Assembly: GCF_049942825.1 (NCBI RefSeq)
Contig: NZ_CP187970.1
Span: 6,200,001-6,264,000, forward strand
Source: Paenibacillus_G sp049942825
GTDB taxonomy: Bacteria > Bacillota > Bacilli > Paenibacillales > NBRC-103111
Length of the DNA: 64,000 nt
Direction of reading: 5' to 3'
The position numbers and the translations under genes were made by a program. This document shows, one piece after another, positions 53,328 to 62,667 of this stretch. Position 1 is the first letter of the stretch; each line of letters starts with the position of its first letter. The notes under the pieces are model-generated. The model worked only from the letters and a program-made list of their open reading frames with translations. It was not told the DNA's origin and ran no database searches.

Positions 53328-55682
53328 CTATGATGGGACAGATGCCGTCTCGCGCTGTACGTCCATCCTGACGGCCTCCGGCTCCCACTGAGTTCTGCGG
53401 TATAACAGTTCAGCTGTGTCCGTCATGATTTTAATCCCAAGTTCGTCGACATGACGCCGGTTCCAGGACTCCCATTCGGTCCCTTTCACCCATTGGTTGA
53501 ATGCGCCTAGGGCCGGTCCGCAGTGAATCTGGTAATCGACCTGGCAGTCCGGCGTACCGGCTATCGCCATCCGGGATGAATTGGCGAAGTACCATTTGAA
53601 GATCATCGCCATCTTGCGCTTCGGATTGCTCTCCGCCTTCTCCATCTCCTCTTCGGAGTAATGCCGCTTCACTTCATCGTATACTTCCTGGAAGCTGCGT
53701 TTGAAATATCGTTCTTGAAGTTGTTTTTTTACTTTCTCCTCGATCTCGTCGATGGAATTGTGCTGGACGTACAACTCATACAGCTTGTTGGCCCTGGCCG
53801 GAAAGAATACCCCTTTCCTCAACACCTGCACCCGGGCTCCGATCTCGAACATATCCCCTGCCGGGGCATAGGTCGTATCCTGAATATTCATCTGCTGCAG
53901 CAAATCCTTCACCGCGTCGCTGGTTCCCGCTTCAACCGTACATTGGTTAATCGATCCCGTTACAATAAAATCCGCCCCCAGCATGAAGGCGGCCGCAGCG
54001 GCCTCTGGGGTGCCAATTCCCCCTGCTGCGCCAATTCTCACCCTCTTGCGGTACCCATACTTTCGCATCATCTCATCCCGGAGCCTGGTGATGGCCGGCA
54101 TCAGAACATAAGCGACCCCGCCGTCCGTATGTCCCCCCGAGTCTGCTTCCAAACACAGATCATCGGCCATGGGAACCTGCTGTAACATTCGGGCCTGCTC
54201 TCTGGTGATCCGGTTTTGCCGCAGCATTTTGTCCACCAGGGGTTCCGGGGCGGGACTGAGGAACATTTCGGCCACCTCGGGCCGCGAAACCTTCCCGATG
54301 ATCCGGTTGTTCGCCCCGACACTTCCGTCCGGGTTCATCGATAAGCCATGGGCGCGGAAGAGAACGAGTGCGGGCGTCATCGTAATATACGCCGCAGCTT
54401 CGATGTTGCGGATACCGTATTGTATGAAGAGCCGGGCCTGCTCTTCTTCTCTCTCCGGTTTGTTTGCTTGATGCAGCAGGTTCATACCGTAGGCTTGACC
54501 GTCACGCAGCTCGCGTTGGATGGATTGAATGGCTTCCTCGATCTGGCGGAGACCGAGTCCGCCGGTACCCAGGAATCCCATCATCCCGGCACGGCCCATT
54601 CTCACCACCAAGTCCTTGGAGGCGATGCCTTTATACATCGCGCCTGCCAAATAGGCATACTTCAAACCATAGTCTTGTTTGAATTGACTGCAGCCCAGCA
54701 TCTCGGCCCTGCTTGCGGGCAGGGGCTGTACGAAGGATACCGGAGGCGCCTTAGCTCTGCTGTGACCATCGGAGTTCTGAGATCCTTCTTCTCTCGCAGG
54801 ATGACGCCATTCTTCGGGAGACAGGCGGATCGGAGCCGCTTCCTGGCCAATGCGCTTGACCAGCCCTGTCAGCACATGGCCCGGACCAATCTCCTTCATT
54901 TCTATGCCATCCAGTCCCAGCATCACCTGTACGGTTTCACACCATTGGACCGAATGCGTGATCTGCTTGGTCAAATTCGATGGGATCTCACTGAACCGAT
55001 ACGGTCTTGCGCTGACATTCGAGAGCACGGGAATGGCAAGCCCGGCGAATTCGAACGATTCCAAATAAACTTCGAAGCGCTCCATCGCCTGTCGCATATA
55101 CCGGGAGTGAAAAGCCCCGCTGACCGTTAAAGGCACATAAGTGACACCCTCTTCCGACTCGAACAGGGGCTTGGCCCGGTCCACGTCTTCTTTTAATCCG
55201 GAGATTACCAGCTGCTTCGGCGAGTTATAATTGGCAATATCGATAGCCTGCAGCCTGTGCTGCTCCAACAGGCCCCGGACACCCGCCGGGTCCAGACCAA
55301 TCACAGCCGCCATTGCGCCGCCTGCCGCAAGGCTCATCAGCTCTCCTCTTTTTTTCACCAGCTGCAGCCCCGTCGCGAAGTCAAACGCCCCCGCAGCAAA
55401 CAAGGCGCTGTATTCTCCAAGACTGTGCCCTGCAAGCAGATCCGGCTTCATTCCGGTATCCCGAATCGTCTTCAGATACATCAAAGCGTTGACGGTATAT
55501 AGGGCCGGCTGGGTATACTGGGTCTTATTCAACCGTTGTTCGGCATCGAACAAGCATAATTCTTTTATCGAATAGCCTAATACCTGGTCTGCTTGCCTCG
55601 TGATCTCGGGGAATTCATCGAATAACTCCCCGCCCATCCCTTTTCTTTGAGAGCCTTGGCCCGGAAACACAAAGGCTAACAT
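53328..55682 (-). CDS. Trans-acting AT-enoylreductase fusion (PksE/BaeE-like)
   Basis: 784 residues. Residues 1-300 are a complete malonyl-CoA:ACP transacylase: FVFPGQGSQRKGMG, nucleophile Ser87 in AGHSLGEYSA, and the catalytic His in VSGAFHSRYM. Residues about 330-784 are an FMN-dependent enoylreductase of the PfaD/FabK type (GRAGMMGFLGTGGLGLRQIE, EADSGGHTDGG, RIGAAGGIGTPEAAAAA). Fused AT-ER proteins are typical of trans-AT PKS clusters: the AT loads malonyl onto all ACPs and the ER reduces selected double bonds. No PKS module here has its own AT or ER, so this protein must serve them in trans. GGGGGA precedes ATG 55682. Confidence 0.95.
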   Translation of the reverse strand: MLAFVFPGQGSQRKGMGGELFDEFPEITRQADQVLGYSIKELCLFDAEQRLNKTQYTQPALYTVNALMYLKTIRDTGMKPDLLAGHSLGEYSALFAAGAFDFATGLQLVKKRGELMSLAAGGAMAAVIGLDPAGVRGLLEQHRLQAIDIANYNSPKQLVISGLKEDVDRAKPLFESEEGVTYVPLTVSGAFHSRYMRQAMERFEVYLESFEFAGLAIPVLSNVSARPYRFSEIPSNLTKQITHSVQWCETVQVMLGLDGIEMKEIGPGHVLTGLVKRIGQEAAPIRLSPEEWRHPAREEGSQNSDGHSRAKAPPVSFVQPLPASRAEMLGCSQFKQDYGLKYAYLAGAMYKGIASKDLVVRMGRAGMMGFLGTGGLGLRQIEEAIQSIQRELRDGQAYGMNLLHQANKPEREEEQARLFIQYGIRNIEAAAYITMTPALVLFRAHGLSMNPDGSVGANNRIIGKVSRPEVAEMFLSPAPEPLVDKMLRQNRITREQARMLQQVPMADDLCLEADSGGHTDGGVAYVLMPAITRLRDEMMRKYGYRKRVRIGAAGGIGTPEAAAAAFMLGADFIVTGSINQCTVEAGTSDAVKDLLQQMNIQDTTYAPAGDMFEIGARVQVLRKGVFFPARANKLYELYVQHNSIDEIEEKVKKQLQERYFKRSFQEVYDEVKRHYSEEEMEKAESNPKRKMAMIFKWYFANSSRMAIAGTPDCQVDYQIHCGPALGAFNQWVKGTEWESWNRRHVDELGIKIMTDTAELLYRRTQWEPEAVRMDVQRETASVPS

Positions 55683-55699
55683 GTGGATTTCCCCCTTTG

Positions 55700-56698
55700 T
55701 TACGTAGTAAACGTGCTTAGGCGAGAAAGAGGCTGCGCGGGATTAGCATACGCTCCCAGGATATTCTCCAAGACTCTAAGCTCCTGGTGGAACGGCGTAA
55801 TCAAGGGAAGAATAACCTGTTGATCGGGGGGCGGAACGAGCTTCTTCAACATATTCGCCATGGTCCCGAAAGGCCCAAGATCGAAGTAGACCGCCCCGCC
55901 CTCCTGTTCCCTCAAATCAGACAGGGCCTCAGTAAGCCGGATCGGCTTGCGGATGATCTGCCAGAAGTAATCCCCCTCGAGCCGATCTACCGGGGCGCCA
56001 TACAAACTCGACACATAGGTAATTGCGGGCTGACGCATGGGATACCGCAGTAAGAATGCCCGGTATTCTTCGGCTGCCGGATCCATGAGCGGGGAGTGGA
56101 AGCCCTGCAATACCGGCAGCCTTAGCGCCGCAGCGCCTTGGGTCTTCAGGAAGCTCTCTGCCTTGGCGATCCCTGCCATGCTCCCCGAGACGATATAATG
56201 AGCAGGGCCGTTGACGGAAACCAGATCGCAATTCTCGTATAAGATAGGGGAGGATTCATACAAGGAGATGTCGCTTAAGACGGCCAGCATCCCGCCTTCG
56301 CTGCAGCGGGATTCAAGAAGCTGAGCTTGTTTGATCACGGCCTGCAAAGCCGTGTCCATGTCCCATACGCCGGCTGCGACAGCAGCCGCAAATTCACCCA
56401 GGCTCGATCCTACGACGGCTTTAGGGTAGAGTCCATGGTACATCAACAGTTCAGTGGCAGCGCATTCCACCATAAAAATAGAGATATGCGTATACAGCGT
56501 CCGGTCGAATAGATCGCCATATTTCTTGCCAGGGGCATACAGCCGCTCCAATACAGACTCGCCGATCAGATCGATCACTTTGTCATTCAAGCGCTTCATC
56601 CAGGAATGGAAAATGGCATTGGACTGAAAGAGCGCTTGGCCCATGCCATAATACTGCGAACCTTGTCCCGAGTACATGAAGATGACTGGCCGGCCCAC
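55700..56698 (-). CDS. Discrete AT-like protein, possible acyl hydrolase
   Basis: 332 residues of the FabD/AT fold, 17 bases upstream of the AT-ER gene. It has FMYSGQGSQYYGMG, nucleophile Ser99 in VVGSSLGEFAAAV and a catalytic His in LQGFHSPLMD. The residue before the nucleophile is Ser rather than the His of GHSxG transferases. Trans-AT clusters often pair a loading AT with an acyl hydrolase of the PedC type, which clears stalled chains. Given that the fused AT looks standard and this one divergent, proofreading is the more likely role; an AT for another extender or starter is the alternative. GTG 56698 follows GAGGTG by about 8 bases. Confidence 0.85.
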   Translation of the reverse strand: MGRPVIFMYSGQGSQYYGMGQALFQSNAIFHSWMKRLNDKVIDLIGESVLERLYAPGKKYGDLFDRTLYTHISIFMVECAATELLMYHGLYPKAVVGSSLGEFAAAVAAGVWDMDTALQAVIKQAQLLESRCSEGGMLAVLSDISLYESSPILYENCDLVSVNGPAHYIVSGSMAGIAKAESFLKTQGAAALRLPVLQGFHSPLMDPAAEEYRAFLLRYPMRQPAITYVSSLYGAPVDRLEGDYFWQIIRKPIRLTEALSDLREQEGGAVYFDLGPFGTMANMLKKLVPPPDQQVILPLITPFHQELRVLENILGAYANPAQPLSRLSTFTT

Positions 56699-56888
56699 CC
56701 TGCAACACCTCTTCCGCTATAATCTTGTCCACTTTGGATTGCCCTCAATGCCAGTTGCCCGTTGTCCGGACGGCTTTGTCAGCAGCCCCTGCCGGTACCT
56801 GGTGAACCAGCAAGGGAGCTGACGAACCCTTGGTTTCAAACCCTACGTTCCGGTGTAATAGATAAGGGTGCGCATCAATAACAGCAGA

Positions 56889-57938
56889 CTAGTTCTTTGG
56901 CTCGCATTCGATGATGCAGAATTGGTCGGATGCCGGAATAATCCGGGAGATGTTCATGCCCGCCTGCTCGATCAGCTGCGTGAATTCCGATCGGGTCCGG
57001 ACTCCGCCGCCTGGAGTAATGGCAAGGAAGAACAGATCCCGGATCGATTCTTCTTGTGTCGGGTGCGTGTCATCCACAAGCATTTCAATAATGATCAGCT
57101 TGGATTCCCCGGACATCGCCTCTCTGATATTGGTAAGGGTACGCAGGACATGAGCGTCATCCCAATCGTTCAACGCTTTGCTGATAATATACAAGTCTCC
57201 GCCTGCAGGGATCGACTTGAACATATCACCGGGGATCAGTTCACAGCGTTCGGTCATCCCGACGGATTCGATATAGTTCTGCGCCCGTTCGATCGTTGTA
57301 GGAAGATCGTACAGCACGCCTTTGGCCTGGGGGTTGGTGCGCAGGATGCCTGTCAGGATGTGCCCCAAGCCGCCTGCGACATCCACGATGACATGGAAGG
57401 TCTCGAAGGAATACGATGTTAAAATGGCCGGCAGGCTAACCTTGGAATACACTTCCATAGCCCGGTTTACAATTTGCTGCTGTTCGGTATCGACTTTGCC
57501 GGCTTGGTACCAAGCGGAATTATCAAAAGACGGCTGTCCTGTACGAATGCTGTTCTTTAACTTCGCCATGGCCTCTACAATAAAGTCGCTCAGCATATAT
57601 TCTGCAAGAGGCTCAATCGATTGAGGAGTAGGGCCCGGCTGCAGGGTTTGGCCCAGAACCGTAACCGCGTATTGGCCCGATGCGTTCAAGGTCACCAGTT
57701 CCATCGACACGAGGGCCCTCATCAGTCTATGTAAGGACTTGGCATCCACTTCTAGATAGGCGCTTAAGGCCTCCTTTGTTGCCACGCCCTCCTTCAAAGC
57801 TTTGAAGACGCCCAAATCCACTGCCGTTTTGATCACAAAAGAAAAAAAGTAACCGCTGATCGACCCCATAACAACCGCTTGCGGTGGGATGCCCCCCCGT
57901 TCGTTCTTTTCCACTTCTTTTACATTTGAAGTTTCCAT
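56889..57938 (-). CDS. SAM-dependent O-methyltransferase
   Basis: 349 residues of the plant-type/acetylserotonin O-methyltransferase family. The N-terminal dimerisation and winged-helix part (VMGSISGYFFSFVIKTAVDL, LEVDAKSLHRLMRALVSMEL) precedes a Rossmann methyltransferase: VDVAGGLGHILTGIL (SAM site), YDLPTTIERAQ, CELIPGDMFKSIPAGGDLYI, then SKALNDWDD at the position of the catalytic His (Asn here) and LIIIEMLVDD. It probably methylates a hydroxyl on the product or an amino-acid-derived intermediate. The Asn at the usual His position may change the mechanism. It lies between the racemase and AT-like genes, on the same strand; AGGAGA precedes ATG 57938. A 190-base gap follows, with a hairpin GTCAGC / GCTGAC but no T-run. 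Confidence 0.88.
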   Translation of the reverse strand: METSNVKEVEKNERGGIPPQAVVMGSISGYFFSFVIKTAVDLGVFKALKEGVATKEALSAYLEVDAKSLHRLMRALVSMELVTLNASGQYAVTVLGQTLQPGPTPQSIEPLAEYMLSDFIVEAMAKLKNSIRTGQPSFDNSAWYQAGKVDTEQQQIVNRAMEVYSKVSLPAILTSYSFETFHVIVDVAGGLGHILTGILRTNPQAKGVLYDLPTTIERAQNYIESVGMTERCELIPGDMFKSIPAGGDLYIISKALNDWDDAHVLRTLTNIREAMSGESKLIIIEMLVDDTHPTQEESIRDLFFLAITPGGGVRTRSEFTQLIEQAGMNISRIIPASDQFCIIECEPKN

Positions 57939-57995
57939 TGTCCGATCTCCTCTTTTCGATTGAAATGATCACCCGAACGCGATTGAACGTGATAG

Positions 57996-58730
57996 TTATA
58001 CAACAGGATTCAGTTCCTTGATTTCAGCGGGCTTCCGTCCATGGTTCAGCACAAACTCAACTGCCTTCTCGGCATGCAGCAGCGCCGCATCAAACACGGG
58101 AACGCTTACATCATCCGGATGAATGAGCAGGGGGATCTCGGTGCAGCCCAGAATAATCCCTTGGGCCCCCCGGTCAATCAAGTCACGGATGATTCGCTGA
58201 AAAGCAAGCTTGGACTCCATCGTGATTCGGCCCACAACCAATTCGTTGAAAATGACACCATGCATAAAGTCCCGGTCTTCTTGTCCCGGCAGCAACACAG
58301 CTACAGACTTGGCCTCCAGCCTGCTCTTGTAGAACGAATCGCTCATCGTAAAGTTGGTACCGATTAAACCGATTCGCTCCAAGCCCATGCCGCTTATTTT
58401 GTCGACTACCACATCGCTGATGTGAATGAGCGGAATCGTTACAGCTTGCTGCACCGCATCGGCTACTTTATGAACCGAATTGCAGCACATGAGCAGGCAA
58501 TCCGCCCCTGCTTGTTCGACGACGGCTGCCGCATCCATCAGTATTCGTTTTACCTTATCCATATCATTCGCCTCGACCAGAGCCAAGACTTTTTCATTAT
58601 CCAAGCTATTGAGGATCATCTGGGCGGAGTGGGTTTTCCCCAAGTGGCGATTGATTAATTTATTGATATGTTCGTAGTACAGCAAGGTCGATTCATAGCT
58701 GAGTCCTCCAATTAAACCGATGGTCTTCAC
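57996..58730 (-). CDS. Aspartate/glutamate-type amino acid racemase
   Basis: 244 residues from GTG 58730, which has GGAGGTG 9 bases upstream and gives the family N-terminus VKTIGLIGGLSYESTLLYYE. An in-frame ATG at 58829 would add 33 residues without similarity to the family. The two catalytic cysteines of cofactor-independent racemases are present in CLLMCCNSVHKVAD and IILGCTEIPLL. Such enzymes interconvert L- and D-Asp, -Glu or broader substrates. It directly follows the NRPS gene, so it may supply a D-amino acid to the adenylation domain; no epimerisation domain is seen in the NRPS visible here. The substrate cannot be told from sequence. Confidence 0.85.
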   Translation of the reverse strand: MKTIGLIGGLSYESTLLYYEHINKLINRHLGKTHSAQMILNSLDNEKVLALVEANDMDKVKRILMDAAAVVEQAGADCLLMCCNSVHKVADAVQQAVTIPLIHISDVVVDKISGMGLERIGLIGTNFTMSDSFYKSRLEAKSVAVLLPGQEDRDFMHGVIFNELVVGRITMESKLAFQRIIRDLIDRGAQGIILGCTEIPLLIHPDDVSVPVFDAALLHAEKAVEFVLNHGRKPAEIKELNPVV

Positions 58731-58829
58731 GACGTTTTTCACCTCCGACTGACTTATTCCGGTTCCTGACGGGACCGCTATAAGTTCCCGATCTACAATC
58801 GCATCACCTCCCCGAAGGTAGAATGACAT

Positions 58830-61800
58830 TCATGACAGAGGCTCCGTGTAACAATCGATCTGATCGGCATGAATCGGGGTCCATCGGAACCCAAGACGGT
58901 TTAAATCCCTCTCTGTTCTTTCGCATACCCGCAAGTAACTTAACCATTCCGTATTTCGCAGCAGGAATAAATTAAGGACCACGTTCATCACGCTGTGGCG
59001 CGTTGCGGGGTCTTTGAACTTTTCCTCCAGCATCCCGATGAAGGATGCAAAGGGAATCAGACGAACCTCCGAATTGCGGGAGCGGATCTCCTCGCCGAAT
59101 TGTCCCCAGCTGATCCTGTTCGGGTTGAAGATATGATGATGCTGGTTATGCAGGGCCGGCCGGTCAAATAAGGTAACAATGGCATTCGCCGCTTGATCGA
59201 CTCCCGTCAAGTCCAGCACCGGTTCTTGGAGATCGGGGTATATTCCCAGTCCGTTCAATCCTTGGACAAAAGCGTAGAACGCATTGCTTTCTTTGTTGAA
59301 CATGAACTTCCCGGTTCTGGTATTGTTATTAAGCGAATTCAACCGATAGATGGTACAGCTTAATCCATTTCCTATCTCTTTACGGATCCATTCTTCCGCT
59401 TCGGCTTTACTCCGCAAGAAGTGATTGTTGATGTTCTCATCCAACAGTTCAATATCCGCTGTGAACTCATCCAATATCTTAATTTTGCTTCCAGTAGCAA
59501 TGCTCATGGAAGAGAGATAATGCACATCTTTGGGGCGGCTCTGATGGGCGAATGCCAGAACGGCCCTTGTGCCACCCACATTAATGGACTGGAACTCTTC
59601 CTCCGTCCCATAGTGTCTTGTCAGGGAAGCGCAGTGAATGATGCAGTCCACCCCAAGGGCCAAATCGTCATACAACTCCCTGCTCAGACCCAAATCAGGC
59701 TTCGTCAGATCCCCCGCCACTACCGTTACTCGGCTCCAATCCCCAAGGCTGCCTTGGAGATCTTCAAAATAATACTGCAGCCGGTCTGTCAGATGCTGCC
59801 TTGCTTCCCCGTCCGAGCCTCCCCGTATCAGAAGCGTAAGGTGCGCCCCCGTCCTTCCCAGCAGCTCGTGAACCAGATGTGCGCCCAAGAAACCGGTCGC
59901 GCCGGTGAGCAGGATATGCTCGTACTGTTTTTGCTGCGTTAGATCCGGCTGCTCCTGCAGCACTATGCGATTCCGGTAAGACTCCAGCAGCTTCTGATTG
60001 GCTCCGCGATTGATCTCTTTCGATTGGGGTGTGACGGCCGAATGTTTCATGGTCTCAATCATATCCAGGAAATACCCCTGCTTCTCAATCACATGGGCGG
60101 AGAGCTCGGCGATGGTAGGGTATGAGAAAACGTCGTTAATCGACATGGTGTACCGGTCGCTTAACAAAGCAACCATCTTGACCCCGGATAACGAAGTTCC
60201 GCCGATCTGAAAGAAATGATCATCAATGCCGATCCGATCGCGTCCTAAAAGCTGCTGCCATACGTCGGCAAGAACCCTTTGAATATCATTGCTCGGTGCA
60301 CGGTAACGCGTGCCCAAGACGCCATGTTGATTCATGGCTTGAAGCGCCTTGGTATCCACTTTGCCGTTAACGGTTAACGGCAGTTCGGGTACTTGGACGA
60401 AGTGGGCCGGGATCATATACCCGGGCAGCTTGAGCTTCAGGTATTCATGAATGCCCGCCGCTTCCCCTGCCTGATCCCAGACCAAATAAGCACTTAAGAA
60501 AGCGGTTCCCTCCGCATCCTTATTCACAAGCACTACAGCTTCATTCACCTGGGGATGGGTCAGAATCGCCGCTTCGATATCGCTGGTCTCGATCCGGTAT
60601 CCGCGTATCTTCACCTGATTGTCCATGCGTCCCAAGTACTGGATCTCCCCGTCAGGCAGCCACCGGGCCAAATCCCCTGTCCGGTACCAGCGCTGGTTCG
60701 TATGCTCCGTGTCGGTAACAAACTTCTCCCTGGTGAGCGCAGGGTTATTCATATAACAGCGGGCAAGCCCGCCGCCGCCGATTACCAGTTCACCGATACC
60801 CCCGATCACCTGAAGCCGGTGCCGGTCATCCAGAATGTAACAGCTATAATTCTGAAGAGGGCGTCCAATGGTAATGTCAGCCGATTCGCCAAGAAGCGAA
60901 GCCGTCGTCAGGCAGGTTGCCTCGGTAGGCCCGTATACATTGACGATGCTGGCGCCGGTGGATCCGCGAAGTTCTTCCAGGAAGGTCAATTTCAATTCCT
61001 GTCCACCGACAAGGATCATCTTGACCCCGGCTAACGCCTTCCTGCCGGCCGGATGGTGAAGCAGCAGCTGCAGCCTGGAGGGAGTCATCATCAGCAGTTC
61101 GACCCCATGATCTTCCAGCAGCCGTGCAAGTTCGGCCGCATCCATATGCTCCCCCTCATTGGCGATCACCACTTCCATCCCCTTAAACAGGGCATAGAAC
61201 GATTCCGAGATAAACAAATCAAAGGAGATGCTGGCGGCATTCAACACTGCCTTCGGGGATGCCGGGCTGATCACTTCGTCAATCGCATGAAGGAACTGCA
61301 CTAGGGATTTCTGCTCAATTTCCACCCCTTTGGGTTTGCCGGTAGATCCCGAAGTGAAAATAATATACGCCAATTGAGAGTTAGAGCAGTCAGGAAGATC
61401 CGCAGCACCCGCAAAGGCGCCTACTTCCTCCCCATCCAAACATACGATATCCATTAGATACGGGCCACTCTCTTGAAGCCCCTTCAATACCTGTGCCCAA
61501 GGGGAAAGCGTCACCGCCAGCCGGACTCCGGCTTCCTCCACAATTGACTGCACCCGCTCTCCGGGCACGGCCGGATCGACAGGAATAAACGTTCCGCCCG
61601 CTTTGAGAATCCCGAGGATAGCAACGTATGTATACGGGGACCTCTGCATGCAGACCATGACGGCCTCTTCCTTCTTCAATCGCAGTGAATGCGCCAAATA
61701 TCGGGCTAACGTGTTCGCCTCTTCGTTAAGCTGCCGGTAGGTCATCCGCTGCCCCTCAAAAATAAGAGCGGTGCGCTCCGGGTGGGCCCGAACCCGTTGT

Positions 61801-62621
61801 TCGAATAATTCCGGTATCGCGGCTTCTCCTGCATCCAGCGCAACGGCGGGCGCATTAAACTCATGAAGAATCCGTTGACAGCTCTGATCGGACAGAATGT
61901 CCACATCCTGCAGCGCGCGGGTCGAATCCCGGAGCAACGATTCATAATAAAGGAACAACGAATCGATCAGATATTCCATGGTTTCCGAATCATACAAGTC
62001 TCGTTCATAGCCCAGCACCAAGGCCAGGCGGTCCTGGAGGCATTCGAACCGGAAGATCAAATGCGTCTCCACATTCTCCAGTGCGGCTGCGGATTGAATC
62101 GGATCGAACATCACGACCGTCGGAATCAGCGGCTTATCATTGTGCGGGAAGACAAGCTGTACTTGTTCGGCCATGATATGAAACGGTACATTTTGATGCC
62201 GGAACGCTTCGGTAACCGTTCCCTTCACTGCGCCCAGCCATTCCCGAAGCGTCATCTCCGGATGAAGCCGGCTGCGGAGCAATAAAGGACGGGATGGGAT
62301 GAAGCCGCTCTCCGGTGCCAAGGGAGGGGCACCAATAACTAGATCCTCCAGCCTGTTGTATCTCGACAGCAAGAACTTCACGCCGGACAGCAGGATCATG
62401 AACACTCCGAGATGGGAATGGTTCGTCATTTCATACAATTTACCCGAGAGAGGTTCGGGCAGTGTCCGCCGGATTCGTTCTTTGCCGTCCGAGACCTTCC
62501 TTCTTGTTTTGTCATACGGAAATGAGGACAGTACGGCCTCTCCGTCCAACTTTTGCTTCCAATAGTTCATGTCCGGGTAAGCATACTCTAGCTCTACTGC
62601 GTCTTGTACAGTCTGCTCCAT
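58830..62621 (-). CDS. NRPS: half C domain-A-PCP-terminal reductase
   Basis: 1,263 residues from ATG 62621 (GGAGG 8 bases upstream); TTG 62660 and ATG 62648 are weaker. Residues about 15-245 match only the second half of a condensation domain (YWKQKLDG, LEDLVIGAPP, FRHQNVPFHIM); the HHxxxDG half is absent. The A domain (about 268-760) has FTSGSTGKPKGV, NVYGPTEAT, YRTGDLARW and NGKVDTKAL. By alignment with GrsA its pocket reads D-L-S-M-L-G-V-C-L, which I cannot assign. The PCP (about 775-845) has FFQIGGTSL. The reductase (about 900-1263) has LLTGATGFLGAHL, but NNHFLRSK places Phe1069 where Tyr of Y-x-x-x-K is expected. Reductive release as aldehyde or alcohol is the family role. Confidence 0.92.
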   Translation of the reverse strand: MEQTVQDAVELEYAYPDMNYWKQKLDGEAVLSSFPYDKTRRKVSDGKERIRRTLPEPLSGKLYEMTNHSHLGVFMILLSGVKFLLSRYNRLEDLVIGAPPLAPESGFIPSRPLLLRSRLHPEMTLREWLGAVKGTVTEAFRHQNVPFHIMAEQVQLVFPHNDKPLIPTVVMFDPIQSAAALENVETHLIFRFECLQDRLALVLGYERDLYDSETMEYLIDSLFLYYESLLRDSTRALQDVDILSDQSCQRILHEFNAPAVALDAGEAAIPELFEQRVRAHPERTALIFEGQRMTYRQLNEEANTLARYLAHSLRLKKEEAVMVCMQRSPYTYVAILGILKAGGTFIPVDPAVPGERVQSIVEEAGVRLAVTLSPWAQVLKGLQESGPYLMDIVCLDGEEVGAFAGAADLPDCSNSQLAYIIFTSGSTGKPKGVEIEQKSLVQFLHAIDEVISPASPKAVLNAASISFDLFISESFYALFKGMEVVIANEGEHMDAAELARLLEDHGVELLMMTPSRLQLLLHHPAGRKALAGVKMILVGGQELKLTFLEELRGSTGASIVNVYGPTEATCLTTASLLGESADITIGRPLQNYSCYILDDRHRLQVIGGIGELVIGGGGLARCYMNNPALTREKFVTDTEHTNQRWYRTGDLARWLPDGEIQYLGRMDNQVKIRGYRIETSDIEAAILTHPQVNEAVVLVNKDAEGTAFLSAYLVWDQAGEAAGIHEYLKLKLPGYMIPAHFVQVPELPLTVNGKVDTKALQAMNQHGVLGTRYRAPSNDIQRVLADVWQQLLGRDRIGIDDHFFQIGGTSLSGVKMVALLSDRYTMSINDVFSYPTIAELSAHVIEKQGYFLDMIETMKHSAVTPQSKEINRGANQKLLESYRNRIVLQEQPDLTQQKQYEHILLTGATGFLGAHLVHELLGRTGAHLTLLIRGGSDGEARQHLTDRLQYYFEDLQGSLGDWSRVTVVAGDLTKPDLGLSRELYDDLALGVDCIIHCASLTRHYGTEEEFQSINVGGTRAVLAFAHQSRPKDVHYLSSMSIATGSKIKILDEFTADIELLDENINNHFLRSKAEAEEWIRKEIGNGLSCTIYRLNSLNNNTRTGKFMFNKESNAFYAFVQGLNGLGIYPDLQEPVLDLTGVDQAANAIVTLFDRPALHNQHHHIFNPNRISWGQFGEEIRSRNSEVRLIPFASFIGMLEEKFKDPATRHSVMNVVLNLFLLRNTEWLSYLRVCERTERDLNRLGFRWTPIHADQIDCYTEPLS

Positions 62622-62667
62622 CCTTGATTCCTCCACCCAGCCATTCATATTTTTGGCCAAACTGCGC

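Noticed and set aside
53305..53388. Longer N-terminus for the KS-AT0 protein
   Set aside because: It overlaps the end of the AT-ER gene, and the KS begins normally at ATG 53304.
56699..56888. Hairpin GTCAGC/GCTGAC between the O-methyltransferase and AT-like genes as a terminator
   Set aside because: No T-run follows on the minus strand, so an operon-internal terminator is not supported.
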